A DNA stretch of 64,000 nt, taken from Streptomyces sp. MUM 2J (GTDB lineage: Bacteria; Actinomycetota; Actinomycetes; Streptomycetales; Streptomycetaceae). Below are positions 1 to 7,524 of the stretch, piece by piece. The stretch spans positions 1 through 64,000 of the forward strand of contig NZ_JADWYM010000027.1 of assembly GCF_022414535.1 (NCBI RefSeq), written 5' to 3'. Position 1 is the first letter of the stretch, and the number at the start of each line of letters is the position of its first letter. The notes below the pieces were generated by a model. The model did not search any database and had not been told where the DNA came from. It worked only from the letters and a program-made list of their open reading frames with translations. The position numbers were made by a program, and so were the translations under genes.

Positions 1-95
1 GTGCTCGTCGACGACGTGATGACGACGGGCGCCTCGCTCGCTGAGGCCGCGCGTGCCGTGCGGGCGGTGGGCGGTGGTGGACCGGGACGCCGTGA
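1..95 (+). pseudogene. 3' fragment of a phosphoribosyltransferase gene
   Basis: The first 24 codons read as a PRPP-binding loop (hydrophobic-DD-MTTGASL) followed by a helix, the classic type I phosphoribosyltransferase signature, most like ComF-type proteins. The gene enters from the left edge, so the GTG at position 1 need not be its start. After about codon 24 the frame becomes arginine- and glycine-rich with no family resemblance, and stays open for 1.5 kb across antisense genes, which is not believable coding. The third forward frame has a stop at 93-95, so a small frameshift would end the gene here. A degenerate or frameshifted 3' end is the likeliest reading; a divergent but functional C-terminus cannot be excluded. 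Confidence 0.4.
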
Positions 96-129
96 GTGCC
101 GCTGTCCCTGGGTGCGCGAGTCGTGGACG

Positions 130-342
130 TCAACTTCCTTCCGGAGACAGGGTGATGGCCCCGACCGGGCAGGCACGGGCGGCTTCCCGCGCCATCGCGT
201 CACCGCGGCCGTCCTCCCGGCCCGGCAGCAGCGCGCTGTACCCGTCGTCGTCCTGGGTGAAGACGGCCGGAGCGGCCAGGGCGCACTGACCCGCCCCGAT
301 GCAGACGTCCCGGTCGATGTCGATGCGTGTGCCGGTGCGCAT
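130..342 (-). CDS. Small [3Fe-4S]-type ferredoxin, P450 partner
   Basis: A 70-residue ferredoxin that probably passes electrons to the cytochrome P450 encoded directly upstream. Cys14 and Cys20 in a C-x5-C arrangement plus Cys58 followed by Pro match the three-cysteine pattern of actinomycete P450 ferredoxins; the fourth cysteine of a [4Fe-4S] protein is absent, which suggests [3Fe-4S]. The ATG is preceded by a strong GGAGG, and this ribosome-binding site overlaps the stop codon of the P450, so the two are translationally coupled. Cytosolic, no signal peptide. No ferredoxin reductase gene lies in this window, so electrons must come from a reductase encoded elsewhere. Confidence 0.9.
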   Translation of the reverse strand: MRTGTRIDIDRDVCIGAGQCALAAPAVFTQDDDGYSALLPGREDGRGDAMAREAARACPVGAITLSPEGS

Positions 343-354
343 GTGCGGAACCTC

Positions 355-1614
355 CTACCAGGTCACGGGGAGTTCCAGCATCCCCTGGATCGTGTCGCCG
401 GGCTTGAAGGGGATCCGGTCGGCGGGGACGGCCAGACGCAGGCCGGGCAGCCGCACGAAGAGGGTCCGCAGGGCGATCTCCAGTTCGGCACGGGCCAGGT
501 TCTGGCCGAGGCACTGGTGGATGCCGAAGCCGAAGGCGACATGGTGGCGGGCCGGGCGGTGGAAGTCCAGGGCGTCCGGGTCGGCGTAGACGGTGTCGTC
601 GCGATTGATGACCGAGGTCGAGAAGAGCACCCCTTCGCCTGCCCGGATCACCGTCCCGGCGACCTCGATGTCCTCGGTTGCCATCCGCGACAGGCCGTCG
701 GCGATCGACAGCATCCGCATCAGCTCCTCCACGGCCGCCGGCACCAGCTCGGGGTCACGGCGCAGCTCGGCCAGCCGGTCGGGGTGACGCAGGAGGGTAT
801 AGGTGCCCAGGGAGATCATGTTCGCGGTGGTCTCGTGACCCGCGACGAGCAGGATGATCGCCAGGGCGACCAGCTCGTCCCGGTCGATGCGGCCCTCGCG
901 CAGCTGCTCGTGGACGAGGTCGTCGAGGATGCCGTCGCCGCGCGGTCCCGTGCGTTTGCGGTCGATCAGTGCGCCGAGGTACTCGCCCAGCCGGTCGCGC
1001 GCCTCCAGCGAGTCGTCGACCCCGGGGCCACGCAACAGCAGCCGGGACTGCTCCTCGAAGAACGCGTGGTCGGCGTAGGACACCCCGAGCAGGGAGCAGA
1101 TGACCATCGACGGTACCGGCAGCGCGAAGGCGGCGACCAGGTCGGCGGGCGGGCCCTCGGCGATCATCGCGTCGAGGCGCTCGTCGACGACGCGCTGGAC
1201 GCCGGGCCTGAGGGCCGTGGCGCGCCTGAGGGTGAAGCTGGGCACGAGCATGCGTCGCTGGGTGCGGTGCTCGGGGTCGTCCACGCCCAGCAGGGCGATC
1301 CTGCGCCGCCGCGCCGCCTTGAAGCGGGCGGCGGTCGCGGGGAAGCCGGGGCGGGTGCGATCGGCCGTCAGGCGGGGGTCGGCGAGCAGCGCGCGGGCCG
1401 CGGCGTGGCCGGCGACCAGCCAGGCGGGGCGGCCGTCGAAGAGGGTGATCCGGGTCAGCGGCCGGGCGGCGCGCAGCGGTTCGTAGGCGGCGGGCGGGTG
1501 GTAGGGGCAGGTCCGGTCCTGCGGGAAGGCGACGGGGGCCGACGGTTCCGGCGCGGAGGCGGCTGAAGCGGTGGTGGAGGCGGCGGAGGCGGAAGGGGTG
1601 GACGACGCCGTCAT
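355..1614 (-). CDS. Cytochrome P450, CYP105-like
   Basis: A 419-residue bacterial class I P450. Visible marks are the I-helix AGHETT near residues 257-262, an ExxR region, and the heme loop FGFGIHQCLG with the ligand Cys368. The I-helix and the heme loop resemble CYP105 members of Streptomyces, which hydroxylate varied drugs and natural products; the substrate here cannot be read from sequence. The ATG at 1614 is the first good start: upstream the frame stays open but becomes arginine/serine-rich with non-coding composition. Residues 2-20 are a low-complexity Ala/Ser/Thr stretch. It forms an operon with the ferredoxin 12 bp downstream. Confidence 0.93.
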   Translation of the reverse strand: MTASSTPSASAASTTASAASAPEPSAPVAFPQDRTCPYHPPAAYEPLRAARPLTRITLFDGRPAWLVAGHAAARALLADPRLTADRTRPGFPATAARFKAARRRRIALLGVDDPEHRTQRRMLVPSFTLRRATALRPGVQRVVDERLDAMIAEGPPADLVAAFALPVPSMVICSLLGVSYADHAFFEEQSRLLLRGPGVDDSLEARDRLGEYLGALIDRKRTGPRGDGILDDLVHEQLREGRIDRDELVALAIILLVAGHETTANMISLGTYTLLRHPDRLAELRRDPELVPAAVEELMRMLSIADGLSRMATEDIEVAGTVIRAGEGVLFSTSVINRDDTVYADPDALDFHRPARHHVAFGFGIHQCLGQNLARAELEIALRTLFVRLPGLRLAVPADRIPFKPGDTIQGMLELPVTW

Positions 1615-1687
1615 GGCAGACCTCGCAGAGGAAGAGTGCGTTCCGTTCACTATTAGATGCCTTGGGCACCTATAAGGTGATGCGCAG

Positions 1688-1723
1688 TTCGGCCAGATCG
1701 GTGACGGCACCGATCTGGCCGAA
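1688..1723. promoter_or_regulatory. Perfect 16-bp inverted repeat, 4-nt loop
   Basis: TTCGGCCAGATCGGTG at 1688-1703 pairs perfectly with 1708-1723 around the loop ACGG. It lies 74 bp upstream of the P450 start, in a 376-bp gap (1615-1990) that shows no other gene. No T-run follows on either strand. It could be an operator, a transcript hairpin in the P450 leader, or an orphan terminator of a lost gene. Confidence 0.6.
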
Positions 1724-1990
1724 CCGAGCCGGTCCGGCGCCGCACCGAGGCGGAGGAGCGTGCGCCGGCGGGGGCCGGGCCTGGCGCGAAGGCACCGCCC
1801 GGGGAAGCCCGGAACCCGCCGGATACCGCCCCACACCCCGGCGCGCGTACAGCGGTGCCGGGACCGGCGCGCCGGAGGCGCCCACCGGGGCGGATGAAAC
1901 GCGGCGCGGGGTGTGTTGAACCGCTCGCGAACCGAGTGATCCCTGCCGGATCCCCGCCGGGTGGCGGGGCGGCACGACGATGAGGGACGG

Positions 1991-2524
1991 ATGCCCATGC
2001 CCTTCGACGGCGAGTACGAGCCCAGCCCGACCCCGTGGGTGCGCAAGCAGGTGGAGGTGTACGAGAGTTCCGGCGGCACCGAGGGAACCACGCTGCAGAA
2101 CACCGGGATGCCGGTGGTGATCGTCACGACGCTGGGTGCCCGGAGCGGGAAGGTCCGCAAGACTCCGGTGATGCGGGTGGAGCACGAGGGTCGGTACGCC
2201 GCGGTCGCCTCGCTCGGCGGGGCGCCCCGGCACCCGGTCTGGTACCACAACCTCAAGGCGGACCCGCGTGCCGAGCTGCAGGACGGTCCGCACCGGCAGG
2301 ACGTCGTCGCCCGAGAGGTGACGGGCGACGAGAAGGACGAGTGGTGGGAGCGGGCCGTGGCCGCCTTCCCGCAGTACGCCGACTACCGAACGAGGACGTC
2401 CCGGGAGATCCCCGTGTTCGTGCTGGAGCCGGGCGGCTGGCCGGACGCGGAGAACGGGGCACGGCCGGCGAACGGGCGCGGGGACGGGGACCGGAACGGC
2501 GGGACGAATGTGAAAACCGAATAG
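1991..2524 (+). CDS. Nitroreductase/deazaflavin-dependent oxidoreductase family protein
   Basis: A 177-residue protein of the F420-dependent (Ddn-like, DUF385) split-barrel family, which reduce quinones or other hydrophobic acceptors with reduced F420. The central stretch TLGARSGKVRKTPVMRV followed by a VASLGG turn and the PVWYHNL motif are the family signature. The ATG at 1991 has GAGGG a few bases upstream; another in-frame ATG lies two codons later. The last 25 residues, after the domain, are Gly/Asn/Asp-rich and likely disordered. It is monocistronic, with a strong hairpin terminator 57 bp downstream. The physiological substrate is unknown. Confidence 0.88.
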   Translation: MPMPFDGEYEPSPTPWVRKQVEVYESSGGTEGTTLQNTGMPVVIVTTLGARSGKVRKTPVMRVEHEGRYAAVASLGGAPRHPVWYHNLKADPRAELQDGPHRQDVVAREVTGDEKDEWWERAVAAFPQYADYRTRTSREIPVFVLEPGGWPDAENGARPANGRGDGDRNGGTNVKTE

Positions 2525-2575
2525 AAAAATCTGTTCCCGGCGCGCATGGACCGCCGCGTGCCGGGCACTTGACTG

Positions 2576-2867
2576 TCAGGCCCCGCCGCGTTCCCCCGTC
2601 GCGGCGGGGCTCTCGTACGGCTCCCTCGCCGAGCGGTCGGTGATGCCGAGGAAGGCATCCGGCGACGCGGGCACGGCGTGCGGGACGGTCCGCTCGACGC
2701 GGGCGACCACCGGCGCCGTCCATGCCGGTCTCCCTGGTGAACGGCGCCGCCGCGCCGTCGATGTCCGGCCGGCGCCGGGGCCGCCCCTCCCGGCCCACCG
2801 CCCCGCCGATCAGCAGGTCGCGGGCGTCCGGGCCGAGCCGGTGGGCGACGTCAACGAGCCGTGGCAC
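2576..2867 (-). pseudogene. Frameshifted remnant of an unidentified gene
   Basis: Third-position G+C shows coding character in two joined reading frames. From a GTG at 2867, preceded by GGAGACGGAG, the frame starts with Val/Met-PRLVDVAHRLGPDARD and is strongly G/C-biased for about 52 codons, down to about 2711. There the bias jumps by one base into the frame beginning VVARVERTVPHAVPASPDAF, which stops at TGA 2576-2578. One inserted or deleted base at about 2705-2712 would restore one protein of about 96 residues. I do not recognise the family. It overlaps the hairpin at 2581-2609. A sequencing error is an alternative to a true pseudogene. Confidence 0.45.
2581..2609 (+). terminator. Hairpin terminator of the deazaflavin-type gene
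   Basis: A perfect 10-bp G+C stem, CCCCGCCGCG at 2581-2590 and its complement at 2600-2609, encloses a 9-nt loop and is followed by CTCTCGT. It lies 57 bp after the stop at 2524. The lack of a long T-run is normal for Streptomyces terminators. Confidence 0.75.
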
Positions 2868-3222
2868 GCTCCGTCTCCGTTCGCTCCGGTCGATTCTGCG
2901 GCAGCCACGGGACGTTGGCGAAGGGCCCACGCGCTGCGGGGGCTGTGCCCCCACCTCTTCGGAAGTCCGGATTTCGGCGGCACGGCGCCCCTCGACCGTC
3001 CAGTGAGCGGGACCGCCTCACGGCGCACCCCGGCATCGGCCCGCCGCAGAGCGTCCGGCCGGGACCGGCTCTCGCGGGACGGCGGGCCCCGCACGGCAGG
3101 GAGCGGCCGTGCGGGCGGCCGTGCGGGGATGGCACGCCACCGGGCCCGGTCTCCGCGCGTGAGGCGGTTCCGGGGCCGGGGCAGGCATGATCGGGGCAGA
3201 CCGTCCGCACATCCCTCTGTAC
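2868..3222. other. Gap without a supported gene
   Basis: About 355 bp between the frameshifted remnant and the DUF4235 gene. Open frames exist on both strands, but none keeps third-position G/C bias or resembles a known protein. The promoter for the gene at 3239 is presumably here; no clear -10/-35 pair stands out. Confidence 0.5.
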
Positions 3223-3238
3223 AGGAGAAGGAGTTCCA

Positions 3239-3538
3239 GTGGGCAAGAAGAAGACAAGGCTCCCCCTCGCCTACCAGCCCGTCGGGTTCGTGCTCGGCTG
3301 GGCCGGCGGCGTGCTGGCCGGGCTCGCCTTCCGCAAGACGTGGAAGGCGATCCGGCACGAGGACGACGCGCCCGACGCGCTCGACCCGGACCGCGGCTGG
3401 GGGGAGATCCTGCTGGCCGCCGCGCTCCAGGGCGCGATCTTCGCGGTGGTGCGCAGTGCGGTGGACCGCACCGGGGCGAAGGCCGTCGCACGTTCGACGG
3501 GTGTCTGGCCGGCCAAGGACAAGGGCGGCAAGGACTGA
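3239..3538 (+). CDS. DUF4235 small membrane protein
   Basis: A 99-residue protein with two hydrophobic segments, about residues 11-32 (YQPVGFVLGWAGGVLAGLAF) and 53-71 (GEILLAAALQGAIFAVVRS), separated by a charged loop with the W-K-x-I pattern typical of DUF4235, a family common in actinobacterial membranes and without known function. The GTG start at 3239 is set by a very strong AGGAGAAGGAG ending six bases upstream. The tail is Lys/Asp-rich and probably cytoplasmic. The gene stands alone and converges on the PPOX-type gene. Confidence 0.88.
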   Translation: MGKKKTRLPLAYQPVGFVLGWAGGVLAGLAFRKTWKAIRHEDDAPDALDPDRGWGEILLAAALQGAIFAVVRSAVDRTGAKAVARSTGVWPAKDKGGKD

Positions 3539-3623
3539 GCCCCGCCGCCGGGGGGCGCCGTCGCGGGTGAGGGGTCCGGGACGGGACGGCTCCCGCCCCC
3601 GGACGTCGGGGGTCACCGCGGAT

Positions 3624-4088
3624 TCATTCAGCCACCAGCCACTTGGCGTCCCGCATCAGCTCCCGACCGCCGGGCCCGTCGGCTTCGCGCCAGGCCTGGA
3701 TGCGGTGCGGGTGAACACGGAAGTACAGGAAGGGCGCGGCTTCCTCACGCGGGTCGAAGCCGGTCTTGCCCGCGAAGATCTCCGCGTCCTCCTCGGGCAG
3801 ATCGGCGGGCGGTACGGCGGTGGCGGTGCCCTCCACGAGCACGACGTCGCGGGGCTCGCCGACCGCGAGCCGGACCGCCCCGGTGCCGCGAAGGTTCCGG
3901 CCGGTCGGGCTGTCGGCGGGTGTGGCCAGCAGCAGGACGGCACCGTCCCAGACGAACGGCAGCGGCATCAGATGGGGGGCGCCTCCGTGTTCGCCGGCCG
4001 TGGCGACCCAGGCGTCGACGTCGTGTTCGAGGCGGTGCAGGGTGTCGAGCCTGCGCTGTTTCCCCGTGCGGGCGGGTGGTGGCGTCAT
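3624..4088 (-). CDS. Pyridoxamine 5'-phosphate oxidase-fold (PPOX class) protein
   Basis: A 154-residue split-barrel flavin or F420-binding protein. The N-terminal third (DVDAWVATAGEHGGAPHLMPLPFVWDGAVLLLAT) and the following residues PTGRNLRGTGAVRLAVGE match PPOX-family proteins, in which these strands form the cofactor site. The C-terminal Trp-rich part (RIQAWREAD) is also usual. The family covers F420-dependent reductases and heme-degrading enzymes; no choice can be made here. The ATG at 4088 gives a typical length; the frame continues to 4190 without family resemblance. Only a weak GGGA precedes the start. It is divergent from the PucR-type gene at 4250. Confidence 0.85.
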   Translation of the reverse strand: MTPPPARTGKQRRLDTLHRLEHDVDAWVATAGEHGGAPHLMPLPFVWDGAVLLLATPADSPTGRNLRGTGAVRLAVGEPRDVVLVEGTATAVPPADLPEEDAEIFAGKTGFDPREEAAPFLYFRVHPHRIQAWREADGPGGRELMRDAKWLVAE

Positions 4089-4249
4089 GGTCCCAGTGTG
4101 ACCGCCTTCCCCGCCTGCGGCGGGTTGTGTGCAGGGCGTGCCGCGCGCCCGGTCGCACGCGCCGGCCTGTCCCCCGGTGACAAACGACACCCGGTCGACT
4201 GTCCGTTCTCGATGAGCACCCGCGAGTTACCGGCGGGTATCGTCTCAAG

Positions 4250-5476
4250 GTGTCGAAGAGAGCCGCACCGGTCAGCGAGGAACCAGAGGGCCCGTTCCGG
4301 GCTCTTCCGCCCGGCCTGCACGCGCAGTTGAGACCGTACTTCGCCGATGTCGCGGAGGAGGTCGTCGAGGCGATCCGCACGGAGATCCCGGAGTACGCCC
4401 GTCCGGCGGACGACACGTACATGCAGGGGGTGCACCGGGGGGTGGACCACGCGCTCCAGGGGTTCCTGGAGCGCATGGCGACGCCGGACACCGACTGGGA
4501 GCCGGTGAGGGCGACGTACGAGCGCATCGGACGCGGCGAGGCGGAGGAGGGGCGCAGCCTGGACTCCTTCCAGGCCGCGCTGCGACTGGGCGCGCGGGTG
4601 ACGTGGCGCCGGGTCAACGCGCTCGTGGACGCCGGGCTACTGCCGCGTACCGTGCTCGGCGCCTTCGGTGAGGCGTTGTTCGTCCACCTGGACAGGATGG
4701 CGGCGGCGACGACCGCGGGATACACCGAGGCACGGATGCACGCCGCCGGCGAGTTGCAGCAGCGCCGCTCCCGGCTGGTCGACCTGCTCACCGCCGACCC
4801 TCCGGCCTCCGCGGAGGCCATCACCGACCTGGCGCACACGGCGGGGTGGCCGGTGCCGCGGGCGATGGCGGTGGTGGCGATCGACAGCGCGGCGCTGCCG
4901 GTGGCGCAGCCGATCGTGCCACCGGAGTTCCTCGCCCGGTTCGACATGCAGCCGGCCGTGCTGGTCGTTCCCGACCCGGAGGGTCCGGGGCGGGCCCGTG
5001 ACGTGGCCGGGGTGCTGAACGGGCTGCCCGCCGCGATGGGCCCGTCGGTACCCCTGCCCGAGGGGGCGCGGTCGCTGCGATGGGCGGCTGAGGCGATGGA
5101 GTTGATGCGCAAGGGGGTCCTCTCGGGCACCGGCCTGATCCGCTGCCGGGACCACCTCTCCACGTTGCTGCTGCTGCGGGACGACACCCTGGTCGACGCG
5201 ATGACGGAGCGCTGGCTGGGTCCGCTCGCGCAGGTGCGCCCACCGCAGCGGGAGCGGCTCGCGGAGACCCTGCTCGCATGGCTGGGCAGTGGCCGCAACG
5301 CCAACGAGGTTGCGGACCGGCTCGCCGTGCATCCTCAGACGGTGCGCTACCGGATGCGCCGCTTGGAGGATCTCTTCGGACGCAGACTCGCGGACCCGTC
5401 AGCCCAGTTCGAGATGCAACTGGCTCTGCGGGCGCACGAGCTGCGCCGCCGCGCCCCGGTGGATGCCACGGAGTGA
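4250..5476 (+). CDS. PucR/CdaR-type transcriptional regulator
   Basis: A 408-residue cytosolic regulator. Residues about 15-180 form the RsbT co-antagonist-like helical domain often found in actinobacterial members, followed by a variable GGDEF-like middle, and residues about 345-400 are the PucR C-terminal HTH (LAETLLAWLGSGRNANEVADRLAVHPQTVRYRM). The last motif, an HP-x-TVRYR recognition helix, is diagnostic. The GTG at 4250 starts directly after an A/T-richer intergenic stretch. No transporter or enzyme gene is adjacent in the same direction; the divergent PPOX-type gene is the nearest possible target besides itself. Confidence 0.9.
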   Translation: MSKRAAPVSEEPEGPFRALPPGLHAQLRPYFADVAEEVVEAIRTEIPEYARPADDTYMQGVHRGVDHALQGFLERMATPDTDWEPVRATYERIGRGEAEEGRSLDSFQAALRLGARVTWRRVNALVDAGLLPRTVLGAFGEALFVHLDRMAAATTAGYTEARMHAAGELQQRRSRLVDLLTADPPASAEAITDLAHTAGWPVPRAMAVVAIDSAALPVAQPIVPPEFLARFDMQPAVLVVPDPEGPGRARDVAGVLNGLPAAMGPSVPLPEGARSLRWAAEAMELMRKGVLSGTGLIRCRDHLSTLLLLRDDTLVDAMTERWLGPLAQVRPPQRERLAETLLAWLGSGRNANEVADRLAVHPQTVRYRMRRLEDLFGRRLADPSAQFEMQLALRAHELRRRAPVDATE

Positions 5477-5832
5477 CGGAGCGGGACCCGCGGCCGCGCC
5501 GCCCGTGGCGGCCGAGGGCACCGGAGCCGTCGCGCGGGTCGGCCGCCTCCCCACGCGCCCGGGCCGGAGGCCGTCGGGCGCAGTCGTCGGCACGGCTCCG
5601 ACGCGGCGGGCTGCCCGCCGGTCCCCGTCCCCGCCGCGGCTTCCCCGACGGCCGGACCCGGCCCGTCGGTACTCTGCGCCGTGTCACTTCGCTCACGATT
5701 CGAAAGAAGTCAGTCGCAATTCGACGACATATGTCAATCGAACATGCTCAAATACATTCGCCCGAGGGTAACTTGCAGGACGGGAAACCCAGTTGGTCTC
5801 CCCGACCCCCAGCCGCTGGAGGCGATGTCGTC
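5477..5832. other. Intergenic region with A/T-rich promoter-like segment
   Basis: A 356-bp gap. 5477-5680 is G+C-rich without a gene. 5690-5770 is clearly A/T-richer than its surroundings and contains TTCGAAAGAAG and AATTCGACGACATATG, a plausible promoter zone for the STAS gene. An in-frame ATG at 5731 would lengthen that protein by 34 residues, but its codons lack the G/C third-position bias seen after 5833. Confidence 0.5.
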
Positions 5833-6213
5833 GTGCAGCACGATCCCGCACCGCGCACCCCGCATCTGCGCGTCCGCCGCGCCCACGGCTACACGGTGCT
5901 GGAGTTCGCGGGCGAGATCGACATCGCGGCCGCGGCCGAGATCGCACCCCACCTGGACTGCGCGACGGCGGGCGACCGGCCGCACGTCGTGATCGACCTG
6001 ACGCGGGTCGAGTTCTTCGACTGCTCGGGGCTGCGCCTGCTGTACCGGGCCCGGAGCAGGACACTGGACCGCAACGGCCGGATCCATCTGGTGTGCACGC
6101 ACCAGCTGACCCTGCGGATGCTGCGCCTCACCGGACTCGCCCGCCTGTTGCCGCCGCGCCCCACGGTGGCGGCCGCGCTGGGCTGCCCGGAGGCGACTTC
6201 CGACATGGTGTGA
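5833..6213 (+). CDS. STAS-domain anti-sigma factor antagonist
   Basis: A 126-residue SpoIIAA/RsbV-like protein that would bind an anti-sigma kinase and free a sigma factor when unphosphorylated. The strand-helix pattern GYTVLEFAGEIDIAAAAEI and the motif FFDCSGLRLL are diagnostic; Ser65 in DCSGL is the predicted phosphorylation site. I chose GTG 5833 because GGAGG lies 10 bp upstream and the codon bias becomes normal there; ATG 5731 would give 160 residues with atypical codons. No anti-sigma factor gene is adjacent, so the partner kinase is elsewhere. Confidence 0.85.
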   Translation: MQHDPAPRTPHLRVRRAHGYTVLEFAGEIDIAAAAEIAPHLDCATAGDRPHVVIDLTRVEFFDCSGLRLLYRARSRTLDRNGRIHLVCTHQLTLRMLRLTGLARLLPPRPTVAAALGCPEATSDMV

Positions 6214-6450
6214 CCGGCTCATTCGGACCCCGGCACCGCCGGCCACGAAGGGATGTCCGCGAGGGGCTGCCGCCGTCCGGGGGCATCGTCGGGCGCGGGG
6301 CAGCGCCCTCTACCTCCCGGGCGACGGCGCGCCGCGCATTCCGCGAAGACGGCGTGCGGCCCGGTCGACGCGCACACACTCGTCCCGCATTCGGGCGTCC
6401 GCGGCCACGAGGCCGTCGTGGGGCGACCCGCCCGAGTGGGCCGGGGGACG

Positions 6451-6648
6451 ATGTCCGGGGTCATCATCAGACGGGTGGGCGCCCGGCTGCCCGACGGGGT
6501 CTCCGTCATGCTGCCGACGGTGCTCCTGGGCTGGACGGCCGTGCCGCTGATGGAAACCGTCCTGAGCTACCGGGCACGCAGACTGCTCCGCGTCCACCGC
6601 GCCCTGCACGACCGGCTGTCGTTCACCCGGGTGCACTCCGCCCGCTGA
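6451..6648 (+). CDS. Small hypothetical protein with one hydrophobic segment
   Basis: A 65-residue frame beginning MSGVIIRRVGARLPDGVS, with a hydrophobic middle (VMLPTVLLGWTAVPLME) flanked by Arg-rich ends, which would suit a small membrane-associated protein. Support is only the consistent G/C third position from the ATG to the stop and a GGGGG upstream of the ATG. I do not recognise a family. The 237 bp before it (6214-6450) show nothing clear. Confidence 0.4.
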   Translation: MSGVIIRRVGARLPDGVSVMLPTVLLGWTAVPLMETVLSYRARRLLRVHRALHDRLSFTRVHSAR

Positions 6649-6774
6649 GCCTCGCCGCTCGTCTCGTCGTCCGCCGGGGGCGAGACAGGTGTCCGGGGCG
6701 CCGCCGGAGTCCTGCCGGTGCGGCACCGGGGTGGGCGTTCCGGGCGTCGGCGGCGGGCGGGACGGCGCGTCACC

Positions 6775-6987
6775 CTAGCGCGGGACCCAGGTGAACTTGT
6801 CTCCGCCCACCCAGCGGACGACGTCCGGGTCGTCCAGGTCGTGGACCGGAATGCCGTACGCGGCAGCGACCTCCAGGACGTCGGTGATGGCCGTCGCCTG
6901 CCCGACCACCTGGCCGTCGATCTCCACGATGCGGAACGGCGGCGTACCCGGCTGGACCCCGAGCACCAGGATCCGCGGGCGGGACAT
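6775..6987 (-). CDS. Small conserved hypothetical protein
   Basis: A 70-residue protein beginning MSRPRILVLGVQPGTPPFRI, with the pattern FRIVEIDGQVVGQATAITDVLEVAAAYG and a C-terminal DPDVVRWVGGDKFTWVPR. It looks like a compact alpha/beta domain and resembles short unnamed proteins I associate with Streptomyces; no function is known to me. The start at 6987 is preferred over ATG 7011 because the seven codons between have poor G/C bias. Neither start has a strong ribosome-binding site. Confidence 0.65.
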   Translation of the reverse strand: MSRPRILVLGVQPGTPPFRIVEIDGQVVGQATAITDVLEVAAAYGIPVHDLDDPDVVRWVGGDKFTWVPR

Positions 6988-7510
6988 GTGTGGGCTCGAA
7001 ACTTCCGTCATGTCATCGAGGGTAAAGCGGAATCCGCAGAAACGGCGCCCCCGGATCATGCGTCGACGAACTCGGGAACGAGTGGTCCCGACGCCCCCCG
7101 CGCCGCCGGTGTCCGGGGGGAGCCGCGCTCGTCCAGCGGAGTGGGCGCGGGTGCGCTGGTCCGGCCGCGCGCGAGCGGCTCGGGAACGCGCGGGCCGGTA
7201 CGCGGAACCCGCACCCGCGGGAGGGGACGGCGAGGCTCCGGCCCCCTCCGTGGCGGCCCGCACGGTCTGCCGGTGCCGGGCCCGCGGTAGCGGCCCGCAC
7301 CGTTCCGGAATCCGTGCCGGCGCTCACGGCCACCGCACGGCGGGGGCGGCGTCGCCGAGGGCGAGGGGCGGTCATGACGATCCACCGCACCGCGCCGGTG
7401 CCCCGTCCGCCGTACGGGCGCCCCGGACACCCGCCCGGCGGACGGGGCACCGGGGCGCCACGGGGACGGGCCCTCGCCGTGCGGCGCGCCGTGCGGTGGG
7501 GAACCCTGGG
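6988..7510. other. Gap without a supported gene
   Basis: About 520 bp of very G+C-rich sequence between the small gene and the PHP gene. Several open frames cross it on both strands, but they are Arg/Pro/Gly-rich, change frame preference repeatedly and match nothing recognisable. The promoter of the PHP gene should lie at its right end. Confidence 0.5.
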
Positions 7511-7524
7511 AGCAGGAGGTGGCG

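Noticed and set aside
1..1566. A 521-codon forward frame beginning with the phosphoribosyltransferase motif
   Set aside because: Only the first 24 codons resemble a protein; the rest is antisense to the ferredoxin and P450 genes with low-complexity composition.
2640..4331. A 563-codon forward frame
   Set aside because: It crosses the DUF4235 gene in another frame and the PPOX-type gene in antisense, with no codon bias of its own.
5731..5832. ATG 5731 as the STAS gene start
   Set aside because: The 34 added codons have near-random third positions, while GTG 5833 has GGAGG upstream and gives the normal family length.
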